Below the pieces are notes generated by a model. It did not search any database. It was not told the DNA's origin and saw only the letters and a list, made by a program, of their open reading frames with translations. Source: Acanthochromis polyacanthus (taxonomy: Eukaryota; Chordata; Actinopteri; Pomacentridae). Taken from it: 64,000 nucleotides of DNA. Location of the stretch: NCBI RefSeq assembly GCF_021347895.1, contig NC_067120.1, positions 25,529,361 through 25,593,360 on the forward strand, written 5' to 3'. Positions within the stretch are counted from its first letter, which is position 1, and every line of letters begins with the position of its first letter. Of the stretch, positions 11,828 through 22,480 are shown in pieces. A program made the translations under genes and the position numbers.

Positions 11828-12072
11828 GCAGCGAGATTGTCTCTAAAACTCTGAATTACAAATCACTTAAACATAGTGTTCTTAATGTTAGAGCACTGAA
11901 TAATAAATCATTTTTAATTAATGATTTTATTACCTCTAATGAGTTAGATTTTATGTTTCTAACTGAGACTTGCTTAGATGAGACTAACGCCAATTGGGTA
12001 TTAAGTTACATTGTCTGACATGTTTCTTTTTTAGTTGACGTTGTTTGGCCCTATTTGTAATTAAGCTAGAGA
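11828..12072 (+). mobile_element. Inverted 5' segment of the LINE (twin-priming inversion)
   Basis: Read on the plus strand this encodes VLNVRALNNKSFLINDF then LDFMFLTETCLDETNANWVL, the start of an L2/CR1-type endonuclease domain. The domain continues on the opposite strand with LIETCPPNFHYLSEIRQNQ from 11827 downwards. The two strands meet head to head with little or no loss of coding sequence at the junction. Confidence 0.85.
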
Positions 12073-12718
12073 TAAAGGGACAGCATTATCAACAAATTTG
12101 TTCAAATCACTTTCAAGGGTTTTATATGCATAGTGATAACACTCCTTCTTATATGGACATCGCAAATCTTTGGTATTAGATTTTTCTTGGCACAAAAAAC
12201 ACAATGCCCAATCAGTGTCCTTCCTTGTAAGTACAGGATGATCAAAAGGATGTTCGTCACTCATGATGAAAATAATTGCTAAATAACCCTAGATTCTTCA
12301 CGTCTTGAGTGTTGTCATTTGAAGATGTTATTTTATGATGAAGGTTAGGGACCAATTATTTCTATGCAGCTTAGTACCAGAGTTATGGCTATATTTGGTT
12401 GAAAATTACCTTGAATATAGCCAAACCTTGAAAATGATGTCAAAACAGACAAAAATTGGTTCAAAAATGGATTGCTTGACCTCCAGAACATGGAAAAAGT
12501 GGTATTATACAAAGATCTAGTGCTAATAAGAGCTGAGATTTTCAATTTCTGATAGCGGCCATATTGGATTGTGTGCATAATGGCCACCAGATGGCTAACC
12601 TAACTTGTATGTGGTTGTTTTTGAAAACCTTATGCCCATACCATACATCATGCCAAATTGCAAAAACTTGTCACAAAGTGCAAAATTTTTTAAAATTCCC
12701 TCACTGCTACATGTGACA

Positions 12719-15159
12719 TCAAATCCTGTAAAATATTTTAAATTCTGTGCTCATCACTGACTCAGTTGTGAGCATCTGTCATGTGAAAAAAAGTAAAGAT
12801 TATTCAACTGAACTCCAGGCTGTGTTTACATAGAGCAAAGAAGAGACAAGTCTGAAAACAAATTACAAATACTGAGAGGAAAACTAAAAAAAAGGTGCTT
12901 GATCAATAAAATTAAAAAAGCATCGTGTATAAAGAGTATACAGGAGAAAGAAGAAAATAAATTTAACATAGCAAAAAAAAAAATTCTACAGTTCATATGC
13001 AGAGTAATGGTTTTGGCTGTAAAAGTAAAAAAAAAAAAAAACACACACAAAAAAGCTAGGGATCAATAGTATGTAGAGTCACCATATGTTTTCCAGTATT
13101 GCTTGCACCATCATGCTGATTTGTGGAGGAGTTCCCACAAAAAAAAAAATCACTAACATTTTTATCTTTGTTACAACATATTATTAATATTGCATTAATA
13201 CTGTGTCGCATTGCACAAAACTCAGCTTGTAGTTCTCACTACTTCTTGCAATGCGTATGTTGATTCCTTAGAGGTACAGGACTATATATTGCAGTCAAAA
13301 TGAGCTCACAGTGCTCAGAAACTGCTCAGAGGGTTAAAAAGACCTAGAGTCCAAGAAAATATATAATGCCTCTCCACACTACCAGAACACACTGCATTCT
13401 ACTTTAGAGTTGTCTGCTTTGAGTTCACATGGCTTTCTACTGTAAAGTTCATTACTCCACAAAGGAACACAGCTTGTTTTGCAAGTCAACATCATAACAA
13501 CTGTTGAGTAGTACATCTGTTCCTTTAATATTTCAACAGTACAAATTAAATTCTGATTAAGAAACATGACATGAGAAAAACATTGCTTCACATTTCTGAA
13601 CATTGTAGTCATTGAGAACATTCTGGGCCACTGAGAAATCACCTGAGAGAACAAGTTAGAAAACCTATTCAGTTTGATATGATGACTTTGACACAGAGCA
13701 TTTACAATAAAAAATAAAAAACTAAATCTGCTGATTCTCTATCTACTACAGCACCCCATATGAGCTCTAAAACATCTGTCGAGAAATATATCTTTTTTTA
13801 GTCTCATCACCATCTGCATTAATAAAACATGGCACTGTGCACAAATGACTAGCAAATATATCACAGCAAGGACCACTGTACACCAATGTATGTTCATATT
13901 TTTTTGCTCAAAATAAAACATCCAAAAATATTCAACATTTTACAGCATATCAAGAAGTTAAATTCATACAAAGTGTGCAAATGTCACCATACGGTCAAGA
14001 GACAACTCCAAATGAAGGCACCATACTTTTAGCTTCCACTCCTACCACACCGGTCACATGAACTGCACTGCCAGGGAATAATGTCTCAGCTGTTGCACTA
14101 TGCTGTACAACTCATTCTCACTGAGGCTGCCTATTCACTACAGAACTCTCAACATAAAAAAAGAGATGCAGAAATAAAACCTTAACAAAATACTTTAATG
14201 CCCCATGTGGGTTCAATTTCTCTTTGTATTCAAGTGAAAATTCACCAATTAGCTAAAGTCTGTCTGGCTAACGCTCTGTGCCAAAAATAATTTCCTATTT
14301 GACCATACAGGCATAATGATTAGGTCATGACCAAAAGGCCAGACAAGACACAAACCAGGATCCAACCAGGACCAACATTTTAACAACTGACTTGCCTCTT
14401 TGCTCATCAGCAAACACATTTAGAACAATGTAGTGTCAAAACTTAAAGGTACAAGAGAGCCATATTAATGAGGAATAACAAAGATTAAAAAAAAAACAGA
14501 GTAAAGGGAAAACATGAACCCTTGATCCCTATAGTGAGGACATCTGAGGCTCCGCTATGCTGCTGTTTCTCGTCTGAAACCAGGATCAGAAGAGAAGTGT
14601 CAGTAATATACTTCCACATTGTGATGAAAAGTAGGCTAGATAGGAAATAGCACGGCACAAACGAATGAAAAGTGGTTTTAAATTTAAAAAGCAGAAATAT
14701 ATCAAGATTCATCCACGTGTTTCATTATTTTAATTTCACTGCTCTCACTTGAACAAACTAAATTAAGGGCAGGCGGTTCATAAAATTCATATCATCCGGG
14801 GTGAAAATGAATTTTCAAATAACTGTTTTTACAACATCATGCTTGAAGAACAGCTATGCCGAGTCAACTACGCATGTTTGCTTATATTCTCACAAATATA
14901 ATCAGATTTTCTAACACTATGTAGAATAACAATATATCAATTCATTGAGACATATTTAGAATGACAGCTAATTCAAATAACTGTTAGCTGTACCCCGAGT
15001 TGGCACTGAATGCTTGGCTAACAGTTGTGGCTGAATTACGTGTCACCAAATAACAAGAAAAGCACTCAGAGAGTGAAGTACTATGCAAAGGCTGCTCACA
15101 CATTTCCGACAGATAAGTCCCAGTAAGTCTACAATAGTGGATTTGTAGCAGATCGCAAT
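12719..15159. other. Intergenic or 3'-UTR side of the phosphatase-like gene, no gene seen
   Basis: AT-rich sequence with several A-tracts. Reading frames at 12826-13050, 13379-13654 and 14485-14712 show no family motifs and no splice context. Some of it could be a long 3' untranslated region or regulatory sequence. Nothing can be claimed. Confidence 0.45.
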
Positions 15160-15452
15160 CATGTGATCGTCAGCAGGCAGCTGACATAATGTTCACTTGC
15201 TATCATAGTTACAGTGATGCCGCTTTCTCGAAATGATATGGAAATCCTTAAGATATCTGCGGATCCACACTATAAGCTGCATCTCTGCCAAAATCTAATC
15301 ACTTGGTCCTTGTGTCATTTCTGACCTTCCCTGAAAATTTCATCCAAATCCTTTAGTCAATTTTTGAGCAATGTTGCGAACAGACGAAAAGGCAAACGTA
15401 TGCCGATCGTCACATAACGCCGTCACATTCCTTGGCGGAGTAAAAATGACTC
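15160..15452 (-). repeat. Partial MITE of family M2
   Basis: It contains 'caaaatctaatcacttggtc', 'ctgaccttccctgaaaattt' and 'ccgatcgtcacataacg', ending CCTTGGCGGAGTA. It is the reverse complement of the copies at 4928 and 61435 and the same orientation as the right arm of 35929-36426. Confidence 0.7.
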
Positions 15453-17123
15453 TGTATTAAGAAACTAAAGATCCGTATTAAGACAAAAATGTGGATTATT
15501 TTCACTGACTCGTTGCCTTGAGCTGCTCATTCTATGCAACTATGGTAACTGTAAATGTATAGCTGACAATCATTTCTCACCATGGGTGCGAAAAGTCATC
15601 AATAAACCTCAAAAAACACAAATAAAAGGAAGTACTTTTGCATTTAGGACAACTATGGGAGTAGTGCAAATTCATCTCTTGCCATGTAAACCCTGAACGC
15701 AGTTCAGTGGCACAGATATAATACTGAAGAGATGCACATCATCCAATTTCACTGCATATGCTAAAGTTCAGATTCAGAGCCACAGTCGGAGCACCAACAA
15801 ACTCATTTTCACAAACAAACTGCCTGAAAATGGGGCCACAGTCTTCCTCACAGAGGACATGTCTAGTCATTCATCTTCCATCAAGTATGACCTCAGAAAA
15901 CACACACACAAACAAAAAAAGAACAGCATGAAAAGGTCACAAACAACAGACACTGGTCAGTTTTAAAACATGTCCAGAAAGCATATCAATCCAGAATGTA
16001 GTCAATTGTAATAGATCCAGTGGTGACAAATTGCATGTCAATCAATCTTAGTATCTGCAGCAGAACTGCAGCTTTATTTCAACAGAATTTAAAACCAAGT
16101 CCCTATTTTATCCAGATTACAAATACATTATTGAAAATAACATTGTTCCAGCAAAATAGACGTTTAGGAGAAGAAAGAAAAAACAGACCTCCAAACAAAT
16201 GCTGTCCACTTATTGTGAGATGTTTCCAGATCTTTGCATGTGTGAGCTGAGGGCAGTTCACCATTGATATTGGAAAAAATCTTAAATAGATCTTGTGCAC
16301 TCAGTGTAAACATAACTATGCTTGAAGAAGTCCATAAAGTTTTTCTTTTCCAGATTTAGGTAGAATTTCAACTCTGGTAAGGATTTTGTCAAGTCTTGAG
16401 AGTTAGGTCATGAAGTCAGTGGCAGGCAGTGACTAGGATACCAGCAATAAGGCAGATAAAATCATCCTACAGAGACTCCAATGTTCTCAGTGTGAGAGGA
16501 TTCCAACAACTGGAGCACACTTTGAGATGTCATGCTTGATTTCTAAATAGTTACCTTTGCAATTCCATACCTGCAGCAGTATATTTGTGCATCAAGACAT
16601 AATCACCCAACTGTCAATTCTATACCACACTGACTGCATGTAGATAATCAGCACACACTGGGTATCATACATTAGTTTGGAATATAATCTAAACCAACAG
16701 TGGCCATCACCATTATACCATGTAAAAAATTAAAAAATAAAATAAAATTTAATTGCCCCCTGGTGACAAAGCTTTCTGAATCTACACACAGTTCTCCAAG
16801 ATGCATTTGTTCCAAATGTGAATGAGGCCACAGACTAATGCAATGACAAATTTCCCACCCTATACTGGTATGACATCAATAATCTCCTGAGATCACCCAT
16901 TAAGAAATTCCCCTGATATAGAACACCAACACAACAGCATGGCACAGAACTGAAGCAGGACTGTATCACTATACAGCAAACACTATTAAATTATCATACA
17001 ATGAAATTTAATTCTATTATGAATAAGATCAGTGAGGATGGAGGGGAAATCACAGCCAGATCACATTTACAGGTCTGGGGAGGAAATACATCAAATTTAT
17101 AAATTTACAACCATTGAACTTAA
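15453..17123. other. Presumed 3' flank/UTR of the phosphatase-like gene
   Basis: No coding exon is supported. A TTTATT at 16073-16078 (AATAAA on the minus strand) is a possible poly(A) signal for the gene ending at 17855, but the true 3' end cannot be fixed from sequence alone. Confidence 0.35.
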
Positions 17124-17714
17124 GGCCCCAACCACACGAAGACAAAACGAGGTCTAAACGCACAAGTTTCTTGCTGAATCTGCCTATCATCCACACGAAG
17201 ACGGCGTTTTGGGGGTCTGTAAACGATCATTTTTGAAACCAGGTTCCAGAGTGGAAAGATTTTGAAACTGCGTATAAGCGGCTCCGTGTTTACTGGCTAT
17301 CCGCTACTTTTCAGATACGCTTGCGTCATAGTTTCGTATCGTCATTGACACGCATTCACACGCGGCAACGAAGCTGGTCAACTATTCCTGTTGCAGCAAA
17401 ATCTCCTTCTTCTCAATCACCACCGAGTTGAACAAACAATTATCGAGGACACATTACGGCACTTTATTTACTTCCCGGCTTGGTCTCTGTTTACAACTTT
17501 TGCCGCAAGTGCGCATGCCCACTGTTTTTTCTTCTGTTTGCGCGTGTTTCCGTCATATCGTTACAGCGCCCCTAGAGGTCTGGCATGTGTTTTACAGCAT
17601 TTCCATGCGTATCGAGTGCATTCATGTAGACGCACACATTTTCTGAGACGCCTTCGTCTTTATGGCGATCGTTTTTGAAACTGTTAAGCGTTTTGTCTTC
17701 GTGTGGATGGGGCC
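17124..17714. mobile_element. Harbinger-like MITE
   Basis: A 591-bp element whose ends GGCCCCAACCACACGAAGAC and GTCTTCGTGTGGATGGGGCC are near-perfect inverted repeats. It is flanked by TAA on both sides (17121-17123, 17715-17717). A 3-bp TAA duplication fits the PIF/Harbinger target preference. There is no transposase. It begins 140 bp past the stop codon of the phosphatase-like gene, so it probably forms part of its 3' UTR. Confidence 0.8.
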
Positions 17715-17854
17715 TAAGTGGTGACAATAATATCCAGTTGACCAGTCTACAGGGAGAGGTACAGCTGCCCTTGGTTGTCTTTAGGAAAATATTCAATACC
17801 ATGGGAGGAACAAAGAAAGCCTTGAGCAGCAGCCACAAATGTTGGAAAAGTGAG

Positions 17855-20800
17855 TCAAGTCCATGCAACTTTGCGTGAAATGGCCTGTTTGAAGCATTCT
17901 GGGTCGACGTTGCCACCAGGCCGTAGTGCTCTCTCCAGGCTCACCAGCACATTTTGGTGGCATTCTCTGATGTTGACCGGGTACTTGGCTCTCAGTAGCT
18001 CATAGGCAGCAATCAGCCTCATGTTCTGCTTCACCATTAGATACTGGATGATACACGTCGGTGCCAGAGAGAAACCATCCCTACAGTGGACCAGGACACG
18101 CTTTCTCTTCTCAGTGGAGGCATTGATGCATTCGTTGATATCCTCAAAGCAGCGCTGCTTCAATGCCGGGCCATCACCCAGAGCATCTGGCACATCTCCA
18201 ATGTCCACTTTGAGGCGGGACCAGCTGTGCCGGGCACCACGGGAGCAGGTGCAGGGTATGAGGCTGAGAGTGGGGCCCGGTTCACCTGGAACACTACTCA
18301 TGTCGATGATACTGTCGATGTTGTTACGGCACAGGGTACGCCCATTGTACGCTGCGTTCAGATTCCCGACATAGATGTAGTCCGTCACTTTAGAGATGAC
18401 AGGTTCCGAATACTGGAAGTGCTCTGGGCCGTTGGCCTTGAATTCAGCCGTATCAGGGCCCCTGGCTCCGGCTGGCCCTGTGGCAGCTCTCCGACTGTAG
18501 TTACGCAGCTTCTTGGAGCCAGACCGAGATGGAGGGTTAGAGTCGGACTCAGAGCTGCTGTTCCAGGGAGGAGAGAAGAGAGAGAAGCGGCTGGAGGATT
18601 TGCTCTTGTTGAGAATCTCCACTGGGCTGGACAGACCAGAGCTGGATGCTGTAGTCGAAGCAGAGGCGCAGAAGAGGGACGCTCGCTCCAGAGAACCTGT
18701 GCTGCTGGCAGCTCCTGCGCTGTGTGCCTGTTCCATCTGCAACAGACAGACACACATCTGACATGTATCCAACAAAGCACTATCCAGACCTAAGAATCTC
18801 ATGACTCCAGCAGTTGAGCTGTCGCCCTGTCGTGTGAATTTGAGTATGGCGCATGGTATGGTTTTGAAAGCACAGAAGCTAAGAATTATTGAAATCTATG
18901 ATTGGAAATCAATTTTTGCTTGAAATAAGATTAAAATAAATTACCAAGAAATAAAAATACCCAAGTCTCCTTACAGAAATAAGCTTATAGAAATGTAAAT
19001 GTAGTCTTTATGACCCTATCAATATAACTCTGCCTTAACGCTTCACTCTGATAGCTTCTGGACAGTACAGTGCCTCAGTAATCAAGAAGAATTTCTTGTT
19101 AGTTAACATGACGCAGTGTTTTTTTTTTCAGGTTTACTCCTGACTCTTGCCAAGGACACAGCAGATGTCCGAGTGTTTGTGGACATACCTGGGCTTTGAG
19201 GTTGTTCTTCCACTCCTGTGTCTCCAGAGCCTTGAAGCGTCCACTGCTGTCGGAGGAAACTGACACACAGAGGGGCCGGTGGGCTCTGGGGGGGAGCTGG
19301 GGGGTGAGGGCCACGGGGACGGGCCTTACATCGGCGTGCTCACTCCTACTCATCATTAGATTTGGACAGGAACCTGAGACAACACAGGAAAACGTGTCTG
19401 ACATCAAAAGCTAAATAACAGAAGAATTAGTTATATCTGGATGATACTTGAGTGTTATTCACTACTAACAGCTAAAAAACTGCATGTTACACTCATCAGA
19501 ATGGCTATTTTAAATCAGTCATCATGGGCCTATCACAGATATATCATTAATTAGACCCTCCGGAAAAACGCGGGCAAAAATCCTTGACTATGCAGGCTAA
19601 AATCCTTGATTATACAAATAAATATGTGGGGTTTTTATTAGCTGCATCGTGCTTATATTATGTATGCACGATGCAGCGCCGATGTCCACGTTTAGATACA
19701 GCTGTATAGTAAATGCTGACATCCGCGTTTACGATAGATCACAGATGTCCGCGCTGCATCGTACATACATAATATAAGCACGATGCAGCACAGACGTCCG
19801 TCCGTGTTCCGCGCTCCAGTCGAATGGTGATTTCTGTTGCACTGCGCACTCACTTCCGCTTTTGATGACGTGTCGTGCTCAGACGATGCATCATTTGGTG
19901 CATCCCTAGTTTTTATGCCATTTTATGCGGGGAAGTTGCGGAAAGTTGCTAAGTATGCGAATAGTTGTGAAATGTACAAAAATATGCGCGATTCACCTGC
20001 CGTTTGGCCGCGGAGAGATGTGTCCCCTAATCAGACACTGGGACTGCTGCGGGGTTACTGGATTGACAGCATGTGCTTTGGGAGAGGGAGAAGCTCACAG
20101 CAGCACCTGTTGCTTGTTGAGGACAGTAACTGCAGAATGAGCTGAGCTTTCCTGTCAGTCCCCAAAACGTCAGAAAAAGTTGCTAGATTTGTGGCTAGTC
20201 GCTTTTGACAAAAAAGTCGCTAGGACGCTTTGGAAAGTCGCTAGATTTAGCGAGAAAGTTGCTAAGTTGGCAACACTGGCACCGCGCTCCGCATCAGCTC
20301 ATGCTTCTAGTGTGTGTGTGTGAATGCGCGAACTGATGACATCAGGCCGGGCATCACATAAAAACTCACGCACAACTCCATTTATATTGGTTATAGTTTT
20401 CTCATTTTATGTGGAAATTGTGAAATCAAGCGGGACCCACATATTTCTCTTTTTTCGTGAAAATGTGAGATTCTTGAGGGAATTATGCACTGTTTTGCGG
20501 AGATTATGCGGCCTTTTGGGAAATAATTGACCCCCGCATAATCAGCAGCATTTTGGTGATTAATGTGGGAATTCATGCGATCGCATAATCGCGTTTTTCT
20601 GGAGGGTCTCATTAATGGCATATACAGTATATCGTCCGATATGTGCCAATATGAAAACTTTCTTCCTCAGCAATTTACAAATGGTATCAGCACAGTTTGC
20701 CCAGAAGAGCTCAAACAAATGCCATTGATTACAGTAATTTCATAGTATTTAGAAATGGTAATTTAGTCATGAAAATATACCTAATCTGTGCAATTTGTTG

Positions 20801-21787
20801 TCATGTAAAGTCGCAATGGTTTCTCCTCTCTTCCGTTTTCACCGTCTGTGTGTGCGTGTGTGTGAGTGAGAGAGTGTCTGTGTTTTAGTTCTATCCCGCA
20901 AACAAATCAGAGGAGACACGAGAAAACATAACATTACTCAAACTGATGACAACTTGAAAAGCCAGTTTTGTCTGGCCCATCTATAATCAAAGACAGACAC
21001 ATCAAACGTCTGAAAGTCAGACTAAAATAATGTGTGTTTTTTTTAACATACCTTCCAGATTCAGGTTGGGTCGTACATCTGCAACAATGTTTAAATTGGT
21101 GTTACATGTCAAAGTGATGTACAAACGAATGACAGGATCCAAGGTTACTCAGCAGAACATGGCTGACCCATGCATATATAAAGAATATTGATATTGTATT
21201 TTTCGTTATTTGATATGATCAGTATCTGTCCCAAAAATTCCATGTCCGTCAGGATCTACCAGGTAGTATTTATATACCTAAAGCATCAATCACTGTGGTT
21301 GCTTAACATTGCCAATTGTTTTTTTAGAGAACACTGTCATAATTAGCCCTACATTTACAGGTGGTCTCAATTATTGGCAGTACTCTTTTTTTGCAACACC
21401 TAAACATATCCATCTAAACTGTCAGATTAAAGCATTTTCAACATGATTATAAAAACAACAACAAAACGCAGTTTGAGGTGGAAATTACAGTTTTGTCTGT
21501 GGAGGATATCACATACCAGCACATTCTGAGCGGGTGATGGACTGAATCTGCAGCGTTTTCTGGGTTTTCAACAGGCTGTGAAGAGTTCTCACTATACCTG
21601 TAGATGAGAGGTCACCTTGCAGTAAACTAAAAGTCCATACAGGTGGCACAAATGTGATCATTAGAGTTTGGAGATTACATTTGAAAGCACCAGTCTTACC
21701 GATCTTTCCATTCTGCTTGCAAAGCACCTTTTGATTCAGGAGTTTGTGGGTACTCAGGTCTTTTTTCCACTCTTCCTCGGCTTCCAT
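17855..21787 (-). CDS. Dual-specificity-phosphatase-like protein lacking the catalytic Arg
   Basis: Five exons join in phase: 21700-21787 (start, MEAEEEWKKDLSTHKLL), 21517-21597, 21052-21078, 19189-19373 and 17855-18736, giving 420 aa. All junctions are GT/AG (for example CGGTAAGA at 21700, TTGCAG before 18736). Residues 1-235 are mostly low-complexity, Ser/Pro-rich and basic; a short repeated ADVRP motif occurs in two exons. Residues ~239-399 form the phosphatase fold: HFQYSEPVISKVTDYIYVGN, NIDSIIDMSS, LKVDIGD, then VLVHCRDGFSLAPTCIIQYL. The signature HCx5R is present only up to Cys345; Leu351 (codon 18065-18067) replaces the Arg that holds phosphate, so catalysis is unlikely and a substrate- or partner-binding role (as in STYX-type proteins) is inferred. 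I cannot name the gene. The GC-rich region upstream of 21787 is the likely promoter side. Confidence 0.88.
19553..20609. mobile_element. Non-autonomous hAT-like element in a phosphatase-gene intron
   Basis: Ends AGACCCTCCGGAAAAACGCG and CGCGTTTTTCTGGAGGGTCT are inverted repeats. The flanks CATTAATT (19545-19552) and CATTAATG (20610-20617) match at 7 of 8 positions, as expected for a hAT 8-bp target duplication. The interior holds no transposase. Around 19640-19800 there is a secondary palindrome of GCTGCATCGTGC-type arms, and around 20170-20270 tandem 'gtcgctag' repeats. Confidence 0.78.
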
Positions 21788-22480
21788 GTTCCGCCTCCTA
21801 CTGACAGAGGCACATAACCCCAGCTCAGGTGGCCCGTCATCTTTGGCAAGCCGTGCAACACTTCAGCTCCATCGGAGAAACATGACTTCAGCTGTTCGCG
21901 TTGTAGACTGTCTCTGCACTAGCATCACTGGCTAAGTTAGCTGCTAACGGTGTGCTAAAGAGTTAGCCAAACAGCCAGCTCACTGTGTGTGAACAATGTT
22001 GTTGAGCTGGTGGAGGCTATGGTCGTCAGTTATTTCCAGCGGTTATGCAAGGCTGCAACAAACTAAAGTACAGCAGAGGGCCAGACCAGCATGACGACTG
22101 AAGTAGTTCATTACCGTCGTGTCTAAAATTCAGGATGTTAGCTCGAACGTTAGCAAGCTAGCCGCCGTTAGTTAGCATAAGTATCCGCTGTTTAATGCTC
22201 GTACGGCCGCTGCAGCTCATTAGCATCAGCAGCAATTACAGCAGTATATTGCGATTGTCAGCTGCTCCGCTAGACGGAATAACGTCAGTGTCAAACACCA
22301 CAAATGTGGTAATTTATTTGGGATTCCAGTGACTAACTGGCTGGTACCCAACTAGCACCGACAGCCAGCAGCATCACCACCGTGGGCGCGAGCCCGACCC
22401 CCTGCCGCGCGGACTCAAATGCGACTGCTGGTCTGTGTAACTTCCGCCCTGAACCAAGTCTGATAGGAGACGTTGTACAT
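21788..22480 (-). promoter_or_regulatory. Likely promoter/5' region of the phosphatase-like gene
   Basis: Immediately upstream of the ATG at 21787. Local GC and CpG content rise to a peak near 22370-22440 (GCGCGAGCCCGACCCC, CCGCGCGGACTC) against AT-rich surroundings. No TATA box is obvious. The call rests on position and CpG content only. Confidence 0.4.

Larger units (their letters stand above)
8992..12072 (-). mobile_element. L2/CR1-like LINE with inverted 5' end
   Basis: A non-LTR retrotransposon inserted in the zinc-protein gene, flanked by TAAAGG at 8986-8991 and 12073-12078. The 3' end is the (GCAAG)n-bordered 'attttatttgtattgcacat' block at the left. The minus strand carries most of the EN-RT polyprotein (11827 to 9152). 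The first part of the endonuclease domain is on the plus strand at about 11850-12015, so the 5' segment (about 11828-12072) is inverted relative to the rest, as produced by twin priming. Apart from the inversion, the long frame is broken by a single TAG at ~10997. Confidence 0.88.
7632..12264 (-). pseudogene. Zinc-binding protein of the long-TIR transposon, interrupted
   Basis: The N-terminal part is on 12264-12073: MSDEHPFDHPVL..., a CFLC knuckle followed by RCP and a further Cys. It resumes at 8991 after the LINE, reading PLPLGLNLECLDDG...AKYHK. A small indel near 8900 then shifts to the frame of 8870-7632 (412 codons). That part holds another CxxC (CVCC), an HYHASC Cys-His cluster typical of treble-clef-like zinc sites, and a long helical region ending DNIDEVASDLENDIITE. 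The stop codon lies inside the left TIR, which suggests an internal deletion fused the body to the TIR. The role is unknown: possibly transposase or an accessory protein. Similar proteins occur as high-copy 'uncharacterized' genes in fish and some invertebrates, by my recollection. Confidence 0.65.
7353..12718. mobile_element. Unclassified long-TIR DNA transposon, split by a LINE
   Basis: Sequence 7353-~7670 reappears inverted at ~12415-12718. Examples are 'gcactttgtgacaagttttt' and 'ggttttcaaaaacaaccaca' on the left, with their complements on the right. Outer ends read TAGCAGGGAGGGAATT and AATT...CCCTCACTGCTA, with CAT next to each end as a possible 3-bp target duplication. The interior, once the LINE at 8992-12072 is set aside, carries one minus-strand zinc-binding protein gene. 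The superfamily could not be assigned: there is no DDE transposase motif I can recognise, and the protein looks shortened at its C terminus. Imperfect TIRs suggest an old copy. Confidence 0.7.

Noticed and set aside
18021..18793. Plus-strand frames of 117 and 235 codons over the phosphatase-like exon
   Set aside because: Antisense shadows. The minus strand gives a clear phosphatase fold with proper splice sites.
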